Positions 1 to 11,500 of a DNA stretch of 30,021 nucleotides are shown in pieces. The stretch comes from Zygnema cylindricum (Eukaryota > Streptophyta > Zygnematophyceae > Zygnematales > Zygnemataceae). Below the pieces are notes generated by a model. It made no database searches and had not been told where the DNA came from. It saw nothing but the letters and a program-made list of their open reading frames with translations. The position numbers and the translations under genes are program-made. Each line of letters opens with the position of its first letter. Within the stretch, counting starts at the first letter, position 1. The DNA is taken from contig JBBHKE010002994.1 in the NCBI GenBank assembly GCA_037447655.1, positions 1-30,021 of the forward strand, in the 5' to 3' direction.

Positions 1-276
1 CATAGTTCAAAAGTAGGTGAAAGTAGGCCCATACAATATGCCTATTGTATGCAAAACATACAATATGACCTTAAGACCCATATTGTATTCGGACCTATTC
101 GGACCAATTAAAACATTCGGACCAAATTGTTTTATTTACACCGTCAGATTCAGACGATCGGACGGTCTCCGATTAAAGTAGCGATCTAAGAAGATCACAT
201 GAAAAGCCCATAACACAACTTACGATAAAGGCGCCGACCAAAGGCCTACCATAAAAACGCCTACTTTTGAACTATG
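1..276. mobile_element. MITE-like element with 17-bp terminal inverted repeats, cut at window edge
   Basis: The window opens with CATAGTTCAAAAGTAGG, and its exact reverse complement ends at 276. The interior has further nested inverted pieces built on CATACAATATG and CCCATATTGTAT. There is no ORF, so this looks like a non-autonomous inverted-repeat element of about 276 bp. The left flank is missing, so a target-site duplication cannot be tested and the superfamily is unknown. I saw no second copy in this window. Confidence 0.6.
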
Positions 277-422
277 GGGTAAACACGTACAGTTGGGTGA
301 AGTTGCCGTACGTTTATATGTAATGTCCGTACATGTATCTCCGTACCGATATATCGATTATGGGCTACACGAAAAATGGCCCATATCGGTTATCGGCAAA
401 TCCTTACCGATACACGACACTA
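277..422. other. Intergenic, no gene seen
   Basis: AT-rich spacer between two inverted-repeat elements, with several CCGTAC/CGTAC words. No coding signal was recognised. Confidence 0.5.
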
Positions 423-628
423 CACCTTGAATCGTTATTAGCGTATAGAAATTATTAGTGTAAAGATAAAATTAGCGTCATTCATTCTATTTTAGTGCCA
501 GGAGACGTGGCAGATTATGGTCCATGTCCTTAAATAGTGTAGTTAATTATATTTAAGGTATCAATGTCAAAATTTTGGGGTGCCGATATAGCGTACAGAA
601 GGCTAATAAGTAATAACGATTCACGGTG
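423..628. mobile_element. TA-flanked MITE, copy 1 of 5
   Basis: A 206-bp element flanked by TA at 421-422 and 629-630. The left end reads CACCTTGAATCGTTATTA and the reversed right end reads CACCGTGAATCGTTATTA, one mismatch in 18. A subterminal TTAGCGT word is present. There is no ORF. A TA duplication with an inverted terminus suggests a Tc1/mariner-type non-autonomous element; that class is inferred from the target site only. Confidence 0.7.
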
Positions 629-630
629 TA

Positions 631-1488
631 GTTTTTAGTACTGTACTGTAGTTTTCCCGCCATTTTAATTCCCTCTCTTTTCTTTTTTTTTTTAATTTGT
701 TTCGTTTTTTCTTCTGAATCGTACGGATTGGATTACGTCCGACGTATCCGTACATCCGCAAGACGCATCTCTGCCGTCCATCGTACAATTTGAAGCTCGA
801 TTCCTTTCCGTACGATATTATTTTGTCGTATTATGTCTTATTTGTCTTATACGTTTTATCCCTCCACGCAAAAAAATGTGACGTCGAGCGCGATTGGCGG
901 TTCACGAAAAGTTCGAAAGTTGAGAAGCGGACAAAAAACTGGTTACACGTAGCCCTGTTCGTACATATGTACAAAATAACAAAAAAAGACAAAATAGTAG
1001 GACGACTTCACGACATTCGGGAAGAATCCTCCAAGTGCTTTTTTTCGCACGAAAAAAAAGATTTTCTTCAACTGTGGTACGGCATCATGGAATCGTTCGT
1101 ACAGTTTTAGCTCCACCTTCGGGTCACCAAACCGTTAATTCCTCCAGTAAATATCTGCCACGTGGCAATAGATGATCGAGGACTTTCATCCTTTCATATT
1201 GAAACTTTTACTTTTCCGTACACACTCCGCTTTAATGATGACTTGTCCTTTTCCAATCTTTTTCACACAGCCTGCAAAAGTCCAGAAAAGTTAAAAAATG
1301 TTTTGTCGTGTATCTGTTAGATAGTACGACTGTCAAAAAATAAGATTTTCATTCGCGTAGCATGACTGGCGGATTCCAAAATTCGCACGAATGGCGGAGA
1401 CCATTAGGTGGCACCGACAAAAAAATTGTCGGTGCAACGGTCAGCTCCGGAAATTTTTGGACCCCTTTTTTCGTTTACAGCACATGTA
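631..1488. other. Gene-poor stretch
   Basis: Contains a T-rich run near 674-710 and many CGTAC/GTACGG words. A 106-codon ORF at 790-1110 (+) resembles no family I know and has no supporting context, so I do not call it. A G-box-like palindrome GCCACGTGGC lies near 1157, with no gene next to it. Confidence 0.4.
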
Positions 1489-1706
1489 GACCGTGTATCG
1501 CAATTAGGGTTAATGCTTTTTTCCGTCTCTTTAAACATCTTTTATCCGTACACACATATCGGTTTTTAAATCTGACGGTTGAGATTGAAAGGTAAGATTC
1601 CCAGCTTCCGATTGACGGTCTCAAATTAAAAATCGGACAATAGTGTACGGATTAAAGATGTTTTAAGTGGCGAAAAAATTATTAACCCTAATAGCGATTC
1701 ACGGTG
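1489..1706. mobile_element. TA-flanked MITE, copy 2 of 5
   Basis: A 218-bp element with flanking TA at 1487-1488 and 1707-1708. The left end GACCGTGTATCGCAATTAGG pairs with the reversed right end CACCGTGAATCGCTATTAGG, and similarity continues into GTTAAT. It shares its terminal sequence with the copies at 423, 20291, 24332 and 24553. Confidence 0.65.
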
Positions 1707-1708
1707 TA

Positions 1709-4700
1709 GATTGTAGAAGCGCGGGAGGGACGACTGTCTTTAAAAATAATTTCCTGGAAACTTCCTAGACCTACGGAAACATGTTACTGGATAGTGATGC
1801 CGACGTGTACATACGGAAAAAAAGGTACGGCATAGTGACGCCGACATGTACTGTAGGTTCTCGAACCGATTTGTACGGTAATCTGGTTGACAACTGGCAC
1901 AAACCTAACGACAAAACCCTAATGGCGACTATTGGTTCGGTCAATCACTTTCTGTCGCACAATTTCTCAGTTAACTTTGTACGGAAAGGTGGAGAATATG
2001 CGTGATGTGACGTTACCGGTATCGGAAGTCATAAGGTCCTCTGTTAGTAACTTAGTATATAATATAATAATATATATAATATGTATTTTCCCATCAGACT
2101 ACTTTAGTATTTCATGGTCAACCCTAAAAAAATTATTCGGAGACAAGCGACTCCGGTCGTCCACCAATTTTCACTTGGCAAAACGACAAAATTCGTGTCA
2201 CTGCCGTACATAGCTGGATCGTAGACTCGGAAAGTCGTAATGAGCTGTTTCGTACACATTTTCCGTACACTATTTTGTTCCCAAATGCTTAATGAAAATT
2301 TGACAAATATTCAAGATTAGGTCACAGGTGCCACGTCACACAACAGAAATTTAGAATATTTCAAACAGTAAACAAACAGTTCTGAACCCCGAAACCCTAG
2401 TTGACGTCAGCCGTACGTTTGAGGCCTTTGACAAATAAAAAATTATATACTTTGGTTTCCGTTCGTACAACGAATCCGTACAGGGAGAAAAACGATAAAC
2501 AATCTACATATGATGTCCACCTTCAAAGAAGGAGACGATCGGGACCGTCCGGTCTTTTTGTCTTATTATAGTGCTACTAGAGCCAGAGGCAAAATTGACT
2601 ATTAGGTTGACTGACTCGGATTTGCTGTCCTAGATATGATTTTTTTGTCCTATCTGCACATTACGAATATTCTAAGACGGGAAATCTTACGAACACGAAC
2701 GAAAATGGAAGGTGCCAGAATGTACGGATATTTGGTCAAATTTGAAATTTTCATCGGAACATAAATTCAATATTTTGCTACGTGTTAACTTTGCAGAAAA
2801 AACAAAAAAACACTTAGCTTTTCTGACATGACCCTTAACTATTTTAAGTACACAACGTAACACATAAAAAATTAAAAACCCTCAAAAACACTAAAAAACC
2901 CAAAAATCCTTATTACTATGGAAATTTCCAATTGCTTGAGATACCAGGGTATTTTGTGACGGCGAATAAGACGGCCGTCGGGCAGGCCGCCGTCATCTTT
3001 TGTATCCACTGTAAATTGTTGACGTCGGTTAGGACAAACGTTCCGGACGACCGTTAGTCCAAAAACTAACGGCTAAAATTCGAGGTTTTTTCCCCCGGCA
3101 ACTTTGATATGTCATCTGGGCCGTCCGTTCTCATAATTTTCGATCGATATCTTATATTCTCGGCGCAGGAAGATTCTGTAGTTGTATTATAAACCAATCA
3201 TATTTATTTCATGGAAAATAAAATCAGATAAATTCATTTCCATAATAGTATCGGCCAATGAGAGTCGTCTATTTTTTTTGGAAGATTAAAGGTCGTAAAA
3301 TGGACATTTTTAGGTTTTTTTAGGGGGTTTTTTTTGGGTTTGTTAGGGTTTTTTTACCGTAGGCTAAAACTCCTAACTGCTAACTCGAAAAAAATGACGT
3401 CTGTTGAAATTAGGCGGCAAGAGTGTAACGGTCAATTTTTAGCCGTTTCCGGCAGATGTGTAGTTAGTACTTTTGTCGTATTAGACAAAGATACGTGTGA
3501 GCTGTATTCGTGTCCCCCTATTAAATCTCTTCGTGTCCGCAGTTATGCCTTTCAAAGGATCGGACGGTACTGTAGCGCTTGCCGTACTTTTGAATTTTTT
3601 GACATATGTACGGAATTTTATACCGTTGGAAGGAAGCGACAAAAGTTGGAACTATTTCCTGAAGGAAATGTTTTTGGTTCCATCTGAGATATAAAATTTT
3701 TGACAGGCTGGTGGAGTTAGATCATTAAAAACAGAAAAAGGGGACTTTAAAAACATTATGCCCCCGCCGGGCAAGGAAAAAAAATGTTAAGCAAAAAGAT
3801 TACAAAAAGGGAGACCTAAAAAAATGTTTCAGGACATTTTTATTTTCTTTTGTAAATCCTTTTTTCCGCCCTTCGCATGCCGATCGGCGATTAATTGGAT
3901 GGTGTCATACGATAAAATATATCTATAAAATCACCCATATGAATGAATATAATATATATATATATAGTGATTTTATATAAAAAACATCGGGTAATTCTAA
4001 CCATGTAACAAAACTCAACGTGGTCTAGTACTGTGGATGAAAGAAGTTTGCCTTTATGGATAAAGTAATGTATTATATAGTACACATTAGCCTTCTCACT
4101 TACTTATATGGTTTAACACCAGTATACCCTATCACTATAAAAGTGTTTAAAAGTAAGAACTATAAAATTCTTTAAAAGTGATATGTCAATGACGTAATAT
4201 AGATGTAAAAACCATTGATATTGCGTGGGCTGATTAATAATCCGCCCGAACGACAAGTTTTCCATCATCAATATCAGATGTATTGGTCAACCCTTCATTC
4301 CACCACATTTTTACATCTTTTGATATGCTACATTCTACCCAACCATGGGAATAATTTAAAATCATCTTTGAAAATAAATTGCCAAATGTTCAATGTTATT
4401 TGATTATTAAGCTATCATATTGTACCGTTACCAAAGTGATTGGCTAATACACAGGTCGAAAAGTATCCAATTTCACCCTCTTATAATAAAAACACTAAAT
4501 ATATGTTTGTTGACCTTAGAGTAAGAGCGATAAAACAAAAACTCAAACCAATGAATAGAAAAATTTGTTAAAAAACTTTAATAATAAAGGTTACTTTATA
4601 TGGTCAACCAAAACACGTTGACGGTGTGAGGGATTACAAAGATGCAAGTTTGTGCACATGCAATTCCTGATAATATCCACGTGTCCAATTTTTACTTGTA

Positions 4701-5220
4701 ACTAATTATCAAAAGCACAAACATCATTTCCCTATACTTATTATAAATGATTTGTAATTCCTTTCTACTGTTATTCAATAGTTATTGTCTTTAATGTTTT
4801 TGTCATGTGGTAAGTAAACGTTAGGTCAAGAGCAAAATGTGTAAATTGTTAGAAATTTGAACTGATTCAAGGATACCAGTTTCATTATGACTTATGACGA
4901 GGGTTTAGAGGAGTGGAAAATTAAAAAATTACACGTGATCTAACCCATGAAGTTCCATGTTATAACCACACAACAACAGTTTCAAAAGACAATGTTTTAT
5001 TAAGGGCTAATAATGCTTATAGTAATATAAAATACTTTTTGGGGAATCGGTTCGAACCCAACATTTTAACAACTAAGGATTAACTATAAATGTTTTTATA
5101 CATCTCCAAAGCTCATTGGTTGACCAATGTATCGGTTTGAGATGTGGGTCGATATTTAAAATTAAAAAAATGACCACTAAAACATTTTAGGTCCCTACTC
5201 GCTTACGTAAGCTCCTTAAA
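1709..5220. other. Long gene-poor region
   Basis: About 3.5 kb without a gene I can support. The ORFs present are short (62-117 codons) and resemble nothing I know. Visible features are CGTAC-rich sequence to about 3.7 kb, degenerate TTTAGGG-like words at 3310-3355, a TA-rich stretch at 3945-3975, and ordinary AT-rich sequence from 3.9 to 5.2 kb. It may hold old, decayed repeats. Confidence 0.4.
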
Positions 5221-5239
5221 CACAACAGCTTTTTGCCCC

Positions 5240-5240
5240 C

Positions 5241-5273
<33 letters not shown>

Positions 5274-5375
5274 AAAAAAAAACAGAAAACAAAAAAAGAA
5301 AAAAAAAAAAAAAAGATAAAACAAAAGTAAAAGAAACACAGAAAACCAAAAAGGAAAAAAAAAAAGAAAAAGGTA
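5240..5375. repeat. A-rich simple sequence
   Basis: A run of about 30 consecutive A is followed by A-rich sequence broken by single G, C or T. ORFs read on the opposite strand (poly-Phe) are artefacts of this composition. Confidence 0.8.
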
Positions 5376-5581
5376 TGATACCGTTCCTCAAAAAAATATC
5401 TCTCAATTTGACTTGTTTTTTTTTTTTTCTATTCCATTCCAAGCCAGGGGCCTGAAACATTTGTCGCTTTGTGTACGACATTTACTCAATTCTTGTCGCT
5501 TCTTTCCACCCTGGCCGACCGATCCTTGGTCACAAAACGACAAACATGCCGACCTGAGAGGCTGAGCCTCATGTTTGAAAT

Positions 5582-5619
5582 TCGTACATTTCGTACATTT
5601 CGTACATTCCGTACATTCC
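5582..5619. repeat. 10-bp tandem repeat, CGTACATTYC
   Basis: About four units of TCGTACATTT or CCGTACATTC stand head to tail. The local sequence up to 5.95 kb is richer in CGTAC words than average. Confidence 0.75.
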
Positions 5620-5917
5620 GTAAAATAATTCGTTTTCCCTCCATAATTCGCGCGTGAAGTCCGCAAACATGTTTCGAGGTCCCCACTTTCGGCGCACTAC
5701 TGTACTTTGTAGCGGAGCAATTGTACGGATTTCTGTACGATTTTCCGTACAAAAAATTGATTTTCCGTACAGTTTGTCCCAATTATTTCGTCGCCGAGTG
5801 GGTCGCGGAGGCCAACAAGCATTCCGCGTGATGACGTGGCACGTTTTGACTCGTTTCTGTTTCAAATTACTACGTGACGTGACGCGAAAAGGATACGGAG
5901 GGAACTGGAGGGAGGGA

Positions 5918-5979
5918 GAGGGAGAGGTACGGAGACGTACGCGCGAAGGACGCGGGAGAGGGGAAGAGAGAGAGAGAGA

Positions 5980-6026
<47 letters not shown>

Positions 6027-6335
6027 CGTGAAGTTATAGTTTGACTCGAGGGAGAGAGAGAGGAGAGATAAGATAGAAGATTGAGAAGAGTGAGAAAAAG
6101 GAAGGAAGAAAGGAAATAAAAAACGAGAGTAGAGAGAGGGGAGGAGAGGGGAGGAGAGGGGAGGAGAGGGGAGGAGAGGGGAGGAGAGGGGAGGAGAGGG
6201 GAGGAGAGAGAGGGGAGGGGAGGGGAGAGAGAGACTAAAGACAGTTGGGAGAGGAGAGGAAGAGTTGACAGAGGAGAGAGGTAAAAGTGTTTTAGAAAGT
6301 GAGAGAGCGAGAGAGAGGGAGGGAGAGGGAGGGAG

Positions 6336-6422
<87 letters not shown>

Positions 6423-6425
6423 CAT
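5918..6425. repeat. GA-rich microsatellite block with a GGGGAGGAGA array
   Basis: A purine-only block on the + strand: (GA)n tracts at about 5968-6020 and 6340-6415 flank an array of about seven GGGGAGGAGA units starting at 6138. The array continues into GGGGAGGGGAGGGG near 6210-6226. Ser/Leu ORFs read from the opposite strand are composition artefacts. Confidence 0.85.
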
Positions 6426-6497
6426 GTCGTTTACACATAGTGTATGTCGCCCGCGAAATCGCTGGAAGCTATTTTTGTCATTAAAAGGTCAGAAATT

Positions 6498-6856
6498 GGG
6501 GCAATAAATGGGGAATAAATGGGGAATAAATGGGGTATTAATAGGAAAGAATGGGAAAAATGGGTAAAATTGGGAAATGTGAAATACGGAAAATGAAAAA
6601 TTGGGGGAAACAAATGAGGAAGAATGGGGAAAATGGGTATTTTTTGGAAAATGGGAAATACGGGGAACGAAAAATTGGGGGAAAAAAATGAGGAAACTGG
6701 GAATTTAAACTGGGAAAGCAGGGAATTAGAGGAAATATGGGAAGTAGGGAAATAGGAATAGTGGGGAATGGGGAAATTGAAAAATGGATAAAAAGGGAAA
6801 ACAGGTGAAATAGGGAGAATGGGGATGTGGGGAAATAAGAAAATGGGAAAAAAGGT
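6498..6856. repeat. Degenerate G/A-rich minisatellite
   Basis: It begins with three copies of a 13-bp unit GGGGAATAAATGG at 6498-6536 and continues as irregular GGGAAAATG-like words to about 6856. No gene is visible in it. Confidence 0.7.
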
Positions 6857-7145
6857 AATTCTTTTCTGTTTGTTTTCATGTTTTATTGTGGGTTTTTTAC
6901 AACCATGCAAATTATTCGAAAAATATTGTGGAAAAATAACTGATTTTTGGTCTCCCAGAACCCTTGAATTAGTAACCACAGCCAAAGTCTTATTTTTCTG
7001 TACATGTCACTCAACTTTTTTTTCTTTATTGTAAAAAATAAATTGTGGCTTTGCAGTTGATATGGGTCACATCAAATTGCATGCATGAAAAAGATTTTGT
7101 AATCCGCACCTCTTTTGGTTATAGTAGGTAGTAAACGAAATTGTA

Positions 7146-7330
7146 CAACGTGGATGATGAAAGTAATTGTAACTGTTAAAGAAACAGTAAACAGTAAGTA
7201 CTGAATATTACATAGCAAATCGTCCATTATACATCGTAGATAGTAAATTGTAGATTGTAGATCGTAAATTGTGAATTGTAAATCATGAACAGTAAATAGT
7301 AAACAGTAAACATTACATAGTAAGTAATAA
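7146..7330. repeat. 7-bp degenerate tandem repeat (GTAAATT family)
   Basis: Successive heptamers GTAGATA, GTAAATT, GTAGATT, GTAGATC, GTAAATT, GTGAATT, GTAAATC, GTAAATA and GTAAACA are phased over roughly 7240-7330, with looser copies upstream. Confidence 0.65.
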
Positions 7331-8502
7331 CTAATAAGATTGATAATATTCTGTAAATTGGATCTATTCATCCTAAAATTGTGAATTTAAAACAGTTTTC
7401 TCTGGACTAAAAACCTGAATAATCTGATTTGTTGTCAAATGTGAAATTAAAAACGCATGTAAAATAAAAAATCATTGCATACAAGCTTTTGATCTTCTGG
7501 AAAAAAACTCACTATTGAATAAATTATGTCGGGAAGTAAGAGAACTATCCGGGCAAGAAAAAGAAGGAAAGTGATGTATATGCACCAATTTTTTTGTTTT
7601 ATTTGGGGAATTCGTATCTCGCTCAAATTTCAGGTGGATCTGGAATGACATTTACTTTTTGGACACTATTTTTGATGCTCACCTTGAACCACATTTTTTG
7701 TATCGAAGGCCTCCAAAATTATGGTATGTGTATGGTATAATTCCTCCCTTGTCTTTAGAAAGAAAACTCTAAAGATTCTTGTGTACAATGTTCTGTGCCT
7801 TTGAAATTATCGCAACAGTAGCTTTGAAATTAAGATTAGATTTCTATGTTTTTAAGATTATCCTTATATTATTTTTGAAGACTATCTAAAAAGTAGCTTT
7901 GTAAAATCAGGTTTCCATGCTTTTATAATTGTTTTGAAATTAGTTTTTAAGATCGAGCGCTCTTGTTTTCAAGCTTATCTCAAAATTAATCTTAAAAGTG
8001 TTATCTTTTTTTGTTTCAAACCTTTTCCCACTACTAGACTCAATTTCTGTTTTTGTGGAAATCTGTGGATCAAAATCCCATGTATATACTGTGTTCTAAA
8101 ACTACCTGTAAATCAGGTCCACATGCCAAAAGAAATCTTTAGAATGATATCCATTGACTGAAACTACCCACGATTTAAATAACTAAAGTGACATAAAATC
8201 CCACTTTTCAAATCTACCCTTGTTCTAAGGCAGCCCATTTATTAGAAAACATACCACTATTGTCTATAAATTTGTAAATTTGAATTTATCTATTAAGTTT
8301 TATCAACAATCTAAAGCAATTTGCCATTTTTGTCTTCAACAACGTCATGTTTTGATTAATCCATGGTCCGCAAAAACCCATGTTTTAAGACTTTCACAGA
8401 CCATTCAGAAACCTTTTATTTTTTATCATTTTTTTTTATCTGTATGGACAACCTAGATTAGTATCATATCTACCTTTTGGTCCTCTTTTATTTGTAATTG
8501 TT
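7331..8502. other. Upstream region of the Pro-rich gene
   Basis: AT-rich, no gene supported. The last 120 bases before the next ORF become strongly T-rich, as in a plant intron 3' end or promoter. A 5' exon of the following gene could lie here, but I could not identify one. Confidence 0.35.
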
Positions 8503-11500
8503 GTGTGTTTTATGTGTTTAATTCTTTTTTGTCTGTGTTTAAGTCGTGTTTTCTTCATACTTTGTGCGAATTTTTATTTTTTTATTTGCATTTTTAATGT
8601 GTTTGCAGCTAATCCAATGGAAGTTCATCGCTCAAATAAGGAGAGATTGATATTTCGTATCTCAAAAACACTTGATACTGGACAATCCATATCAGAAAAC
8701 AGCTTCTCTGATAAAAAAATCGAAAGTTTTCTTGATATACAAGGCAAATCTAGAAATCTCCTACGAATCAATTCACTGACTCCTTCCTCTCCCTCTTCTT
8801 TCTCTCCATCCCAACCGGAAATCGCACCTTCGCCTCCTTTTGTCGATATTTCCTCTCCTTCCTCCCCATCATCCTCTCCTTCTCCTCCTCCTTTATCCCT
8901 CCAACAAGTTCCTTCTTCTTCCCCAACCTCCTTTCTTCCTCTTTTGGCTCCAGTGGAAGTTCCCTCTTCTTCAACTCCCTCTTCTCCTCCTTCACTTCCT
9001 CCTCTCTCTTCCAAACAAGTTCCCTCTACGTCCACAACCTCTCCTCCCCTGTCCTCAGCAAAAACTCCCTCTCCTTCCCCCGGCCCTCTTCCTCCTCTCT
9101 CTCCATTAAAAGTTCCCACTCCTTCACCTACCTCTCCTCTTCCTGCGTCTCCCATAAAAGCTCCCTCTTCTTTCCCTTCCTCTCCTCCTCCTCCTCCCTC
9201 TCTAGTAGACGCTCCATCTCCTTCCCCTACATCTCTTCCTGTGCCTCAAGCAAAAGCTCCATCTCCTTCCCTTACCTCTCCTCCTGTTGTGTCTCCCATA
9301 AAAACTCCCACTAATTCCCCTCCCTCTCCTCCACTTTCTCCAATAGAAACTCCCTCTCTTTCTCCTACCTCTCCTTCTGTTTCTCCCGTAAAAATTCCCA
9401 CTCTTCCCTCTTCCTCCCCTCCCATTTATCCTCCTCCTGGGTCTCCCATAGAAACCCCTACTTCCTCTACCTCTCCTCCTCTTCCTCCTGTAGAAGCTCC
9501 CTCTCCTTCTCCTCCCTCTCCTGCTCTCTCTCCCCTTGGAGTCCCCTCCCCTACCTCTTCTCCACTTTCTCCAGTAGAACCTCCCTCTTATTCCCGTACT
9601 TTCCCCCCTCCACTTTCTCCTGTAAAAGCTCCCTCTCCTACCCCTACCTCTCCTCCATCCATTTCTCCCGCACAAGCTCCTTCATCTTCCCCTACCTATC
9701 CTCCTCTTCCTCCAGTAGAAGCCCCGTCTCCTTCCCCTGCTTCTCCAGCTCCTCCTCTCTCTCCTGTAGAAGCTTCCTCTCCTCCCCCCACTTCTCTCCC
9801 CCCTCCACTTCCGCCTGTAGAAGCTCCTTCTCTTCCACCTACCTCTCCTCCTCCTCCTCTCTCTCCCGTTGAAGCTCCCTCTCTTCCCCCTACCTCTCCT
9901 CCTCCTCTATCTCCAGTAGAAGCCCCCACTATTTTACCTACCTCTTCTATTCCTCCTCTCTCTCCTGATGAAGCTCCCTCTCCTTCTCCCAGCCCTCCTC
10001 ATCCTCCCCGTTCTCCTGTAGAAACGCCCTCTCTTTCCCCTACCTCTCCTCCTCCTCCATCTCCAGTAGAGGCTCCCACTCCTTTACCTACCTCTCCTTC
10101 TCCTCTCTCTCCCACTCCTTTACCTACCTCTCCTCCTCCTCCTCTCTCTCCTATTGAAGCTCCCTCTCCGTCCCCTAACTTTCCTTCTCATCTTTCTCCT
10201 GTAGAAACTCCATCTCTTTCCCCTACCGCTCCTCAATCTCCAGTAGAAGCTCCCACTACTCCTACCTCTCCTCCTCCTCCGCTTCTCTCTCCTGTTCAAG
10301 CTCCCTCTCCTTTTCCCACCTCTCCTCCTCCTGCCCATTCACCTGTAGAATCCCCTTCTCTTTCTCCTACCTCTCCTCCTCTGCCTCCTGTAGAAGCTCC
10401 CTCTCCTTCCCATCCCTCTCCTCCTCTGTCTCCCGTCGAAACTCCCTCCCTTTCCCCTACCTCTCCTCCACTTTCTCCAGTCGAACCTCCCTCTTTTTCC
10501 CCTACCTTTCCTCCTCCTCTCTCTCCAGTTCAAGCACCCTCTCATTCCCCTACCTCTCTTCCTCCTCCGCTTCTCTCTCCTGTTGAAGCTCCCTCTCCTT
10601 TTCCCACCTCTCCTCCTCCTCCCCATTCGCCTGTAGAAACGCCCTCTCTTTCTCCTACCTCTCCTCCTCTGCCTCCTGTAGAAGCTCCCTCTCCTTCCCA
10701 TCTCTCTCCTCCTCTTTCTCCCGTTGGAACTCCCTCCCTTTCCCCTACCTCTCCTCCACGTTCTCCAGTCGAACCTCCCTCTTCTTCCCCTACCTTACCT
10801 CATCCTCTCTCTCCAGTTCAAGCACCCTCTCATTCCCCTACCTCTCCTCTATCTCCTGTAGAAGCTCCCTCTCCCACCCATTCCTCTCCTCTGTCTCCAG
10901 TTGAAACTCCCTCCCTTTCCCCTACCTCTCCTCATCTTTCACCAGTAGAGCATCCCTCTCCTTCCCCTTCCACTCCTCTATCGCCAGTAGAAGCTCCCAC
11001 TCCTTTACCTACCTCTCCTCCTCTCACTCCTATTGAAGCTCCCTCTCCCTCCCTTAACTCTTCTCCTCCCCTTTTGCCTGTAGTAGCTCCCTCTCCTTCC
11101 CACACCTCTCTTCCTCCTCCTCTTACTCCTGTAGAAATTCCCTCTCTATCCCGTCTATCTCCTGCTCCATCTCCAATAGAAGCTCCCACGCCTTCACCTA
11201 CCTCTCGTCCTCCTCTAATCGCTCCCGTTGAAGCCCCCTCTCCTTCCCCTAACCCTCCTTCTCCTCCCTTTACTCCAGTACAAGCTCCCACTCCTCCCCC
11301 CACATCTCCTCCTCTTTCTCCTGTAGAATCTCCCTCTCCTTCTTCCCTGTCTCCTCCTCCACCTCTCTCTCCTCTCTTTCCCAGTGAAGCTCCCGCTCCT
11401 TCCACTACCCCTCTTTCTCCTCCAGATTCTCCCATAGAAGCTCCATCTTCTCACCCCACTTCTCTTCCTCCTCTTTCTCCTGTGCCGCTTCCCCCTACCT

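Noticed and set aside
790-1110. 106-codon plus-strand ORF near the left end
   Set aside because: No family resemblance, basic and low-complexity composition, no supporting signals.
3334-3687. 117-codon plus-strand ORF
   Set aside because: No recognisable domain, overlapped by another ORF, and in a gene-poor stretch; length alone is not enough.
5862-6425. 187-codon minus-strand ORF rich in Ser-Leu-Ser-Leu
   Set aside because: It is the reverse reading of GA microsatellites; no non-repeat domain and no gene context.
6431-6985. 184-codon minus-strand ORF rich in Phe/Pro/Ile
   Set aside because: It reads through a degenerate GGGAAAATG minisatellite; composition explains the open frame.
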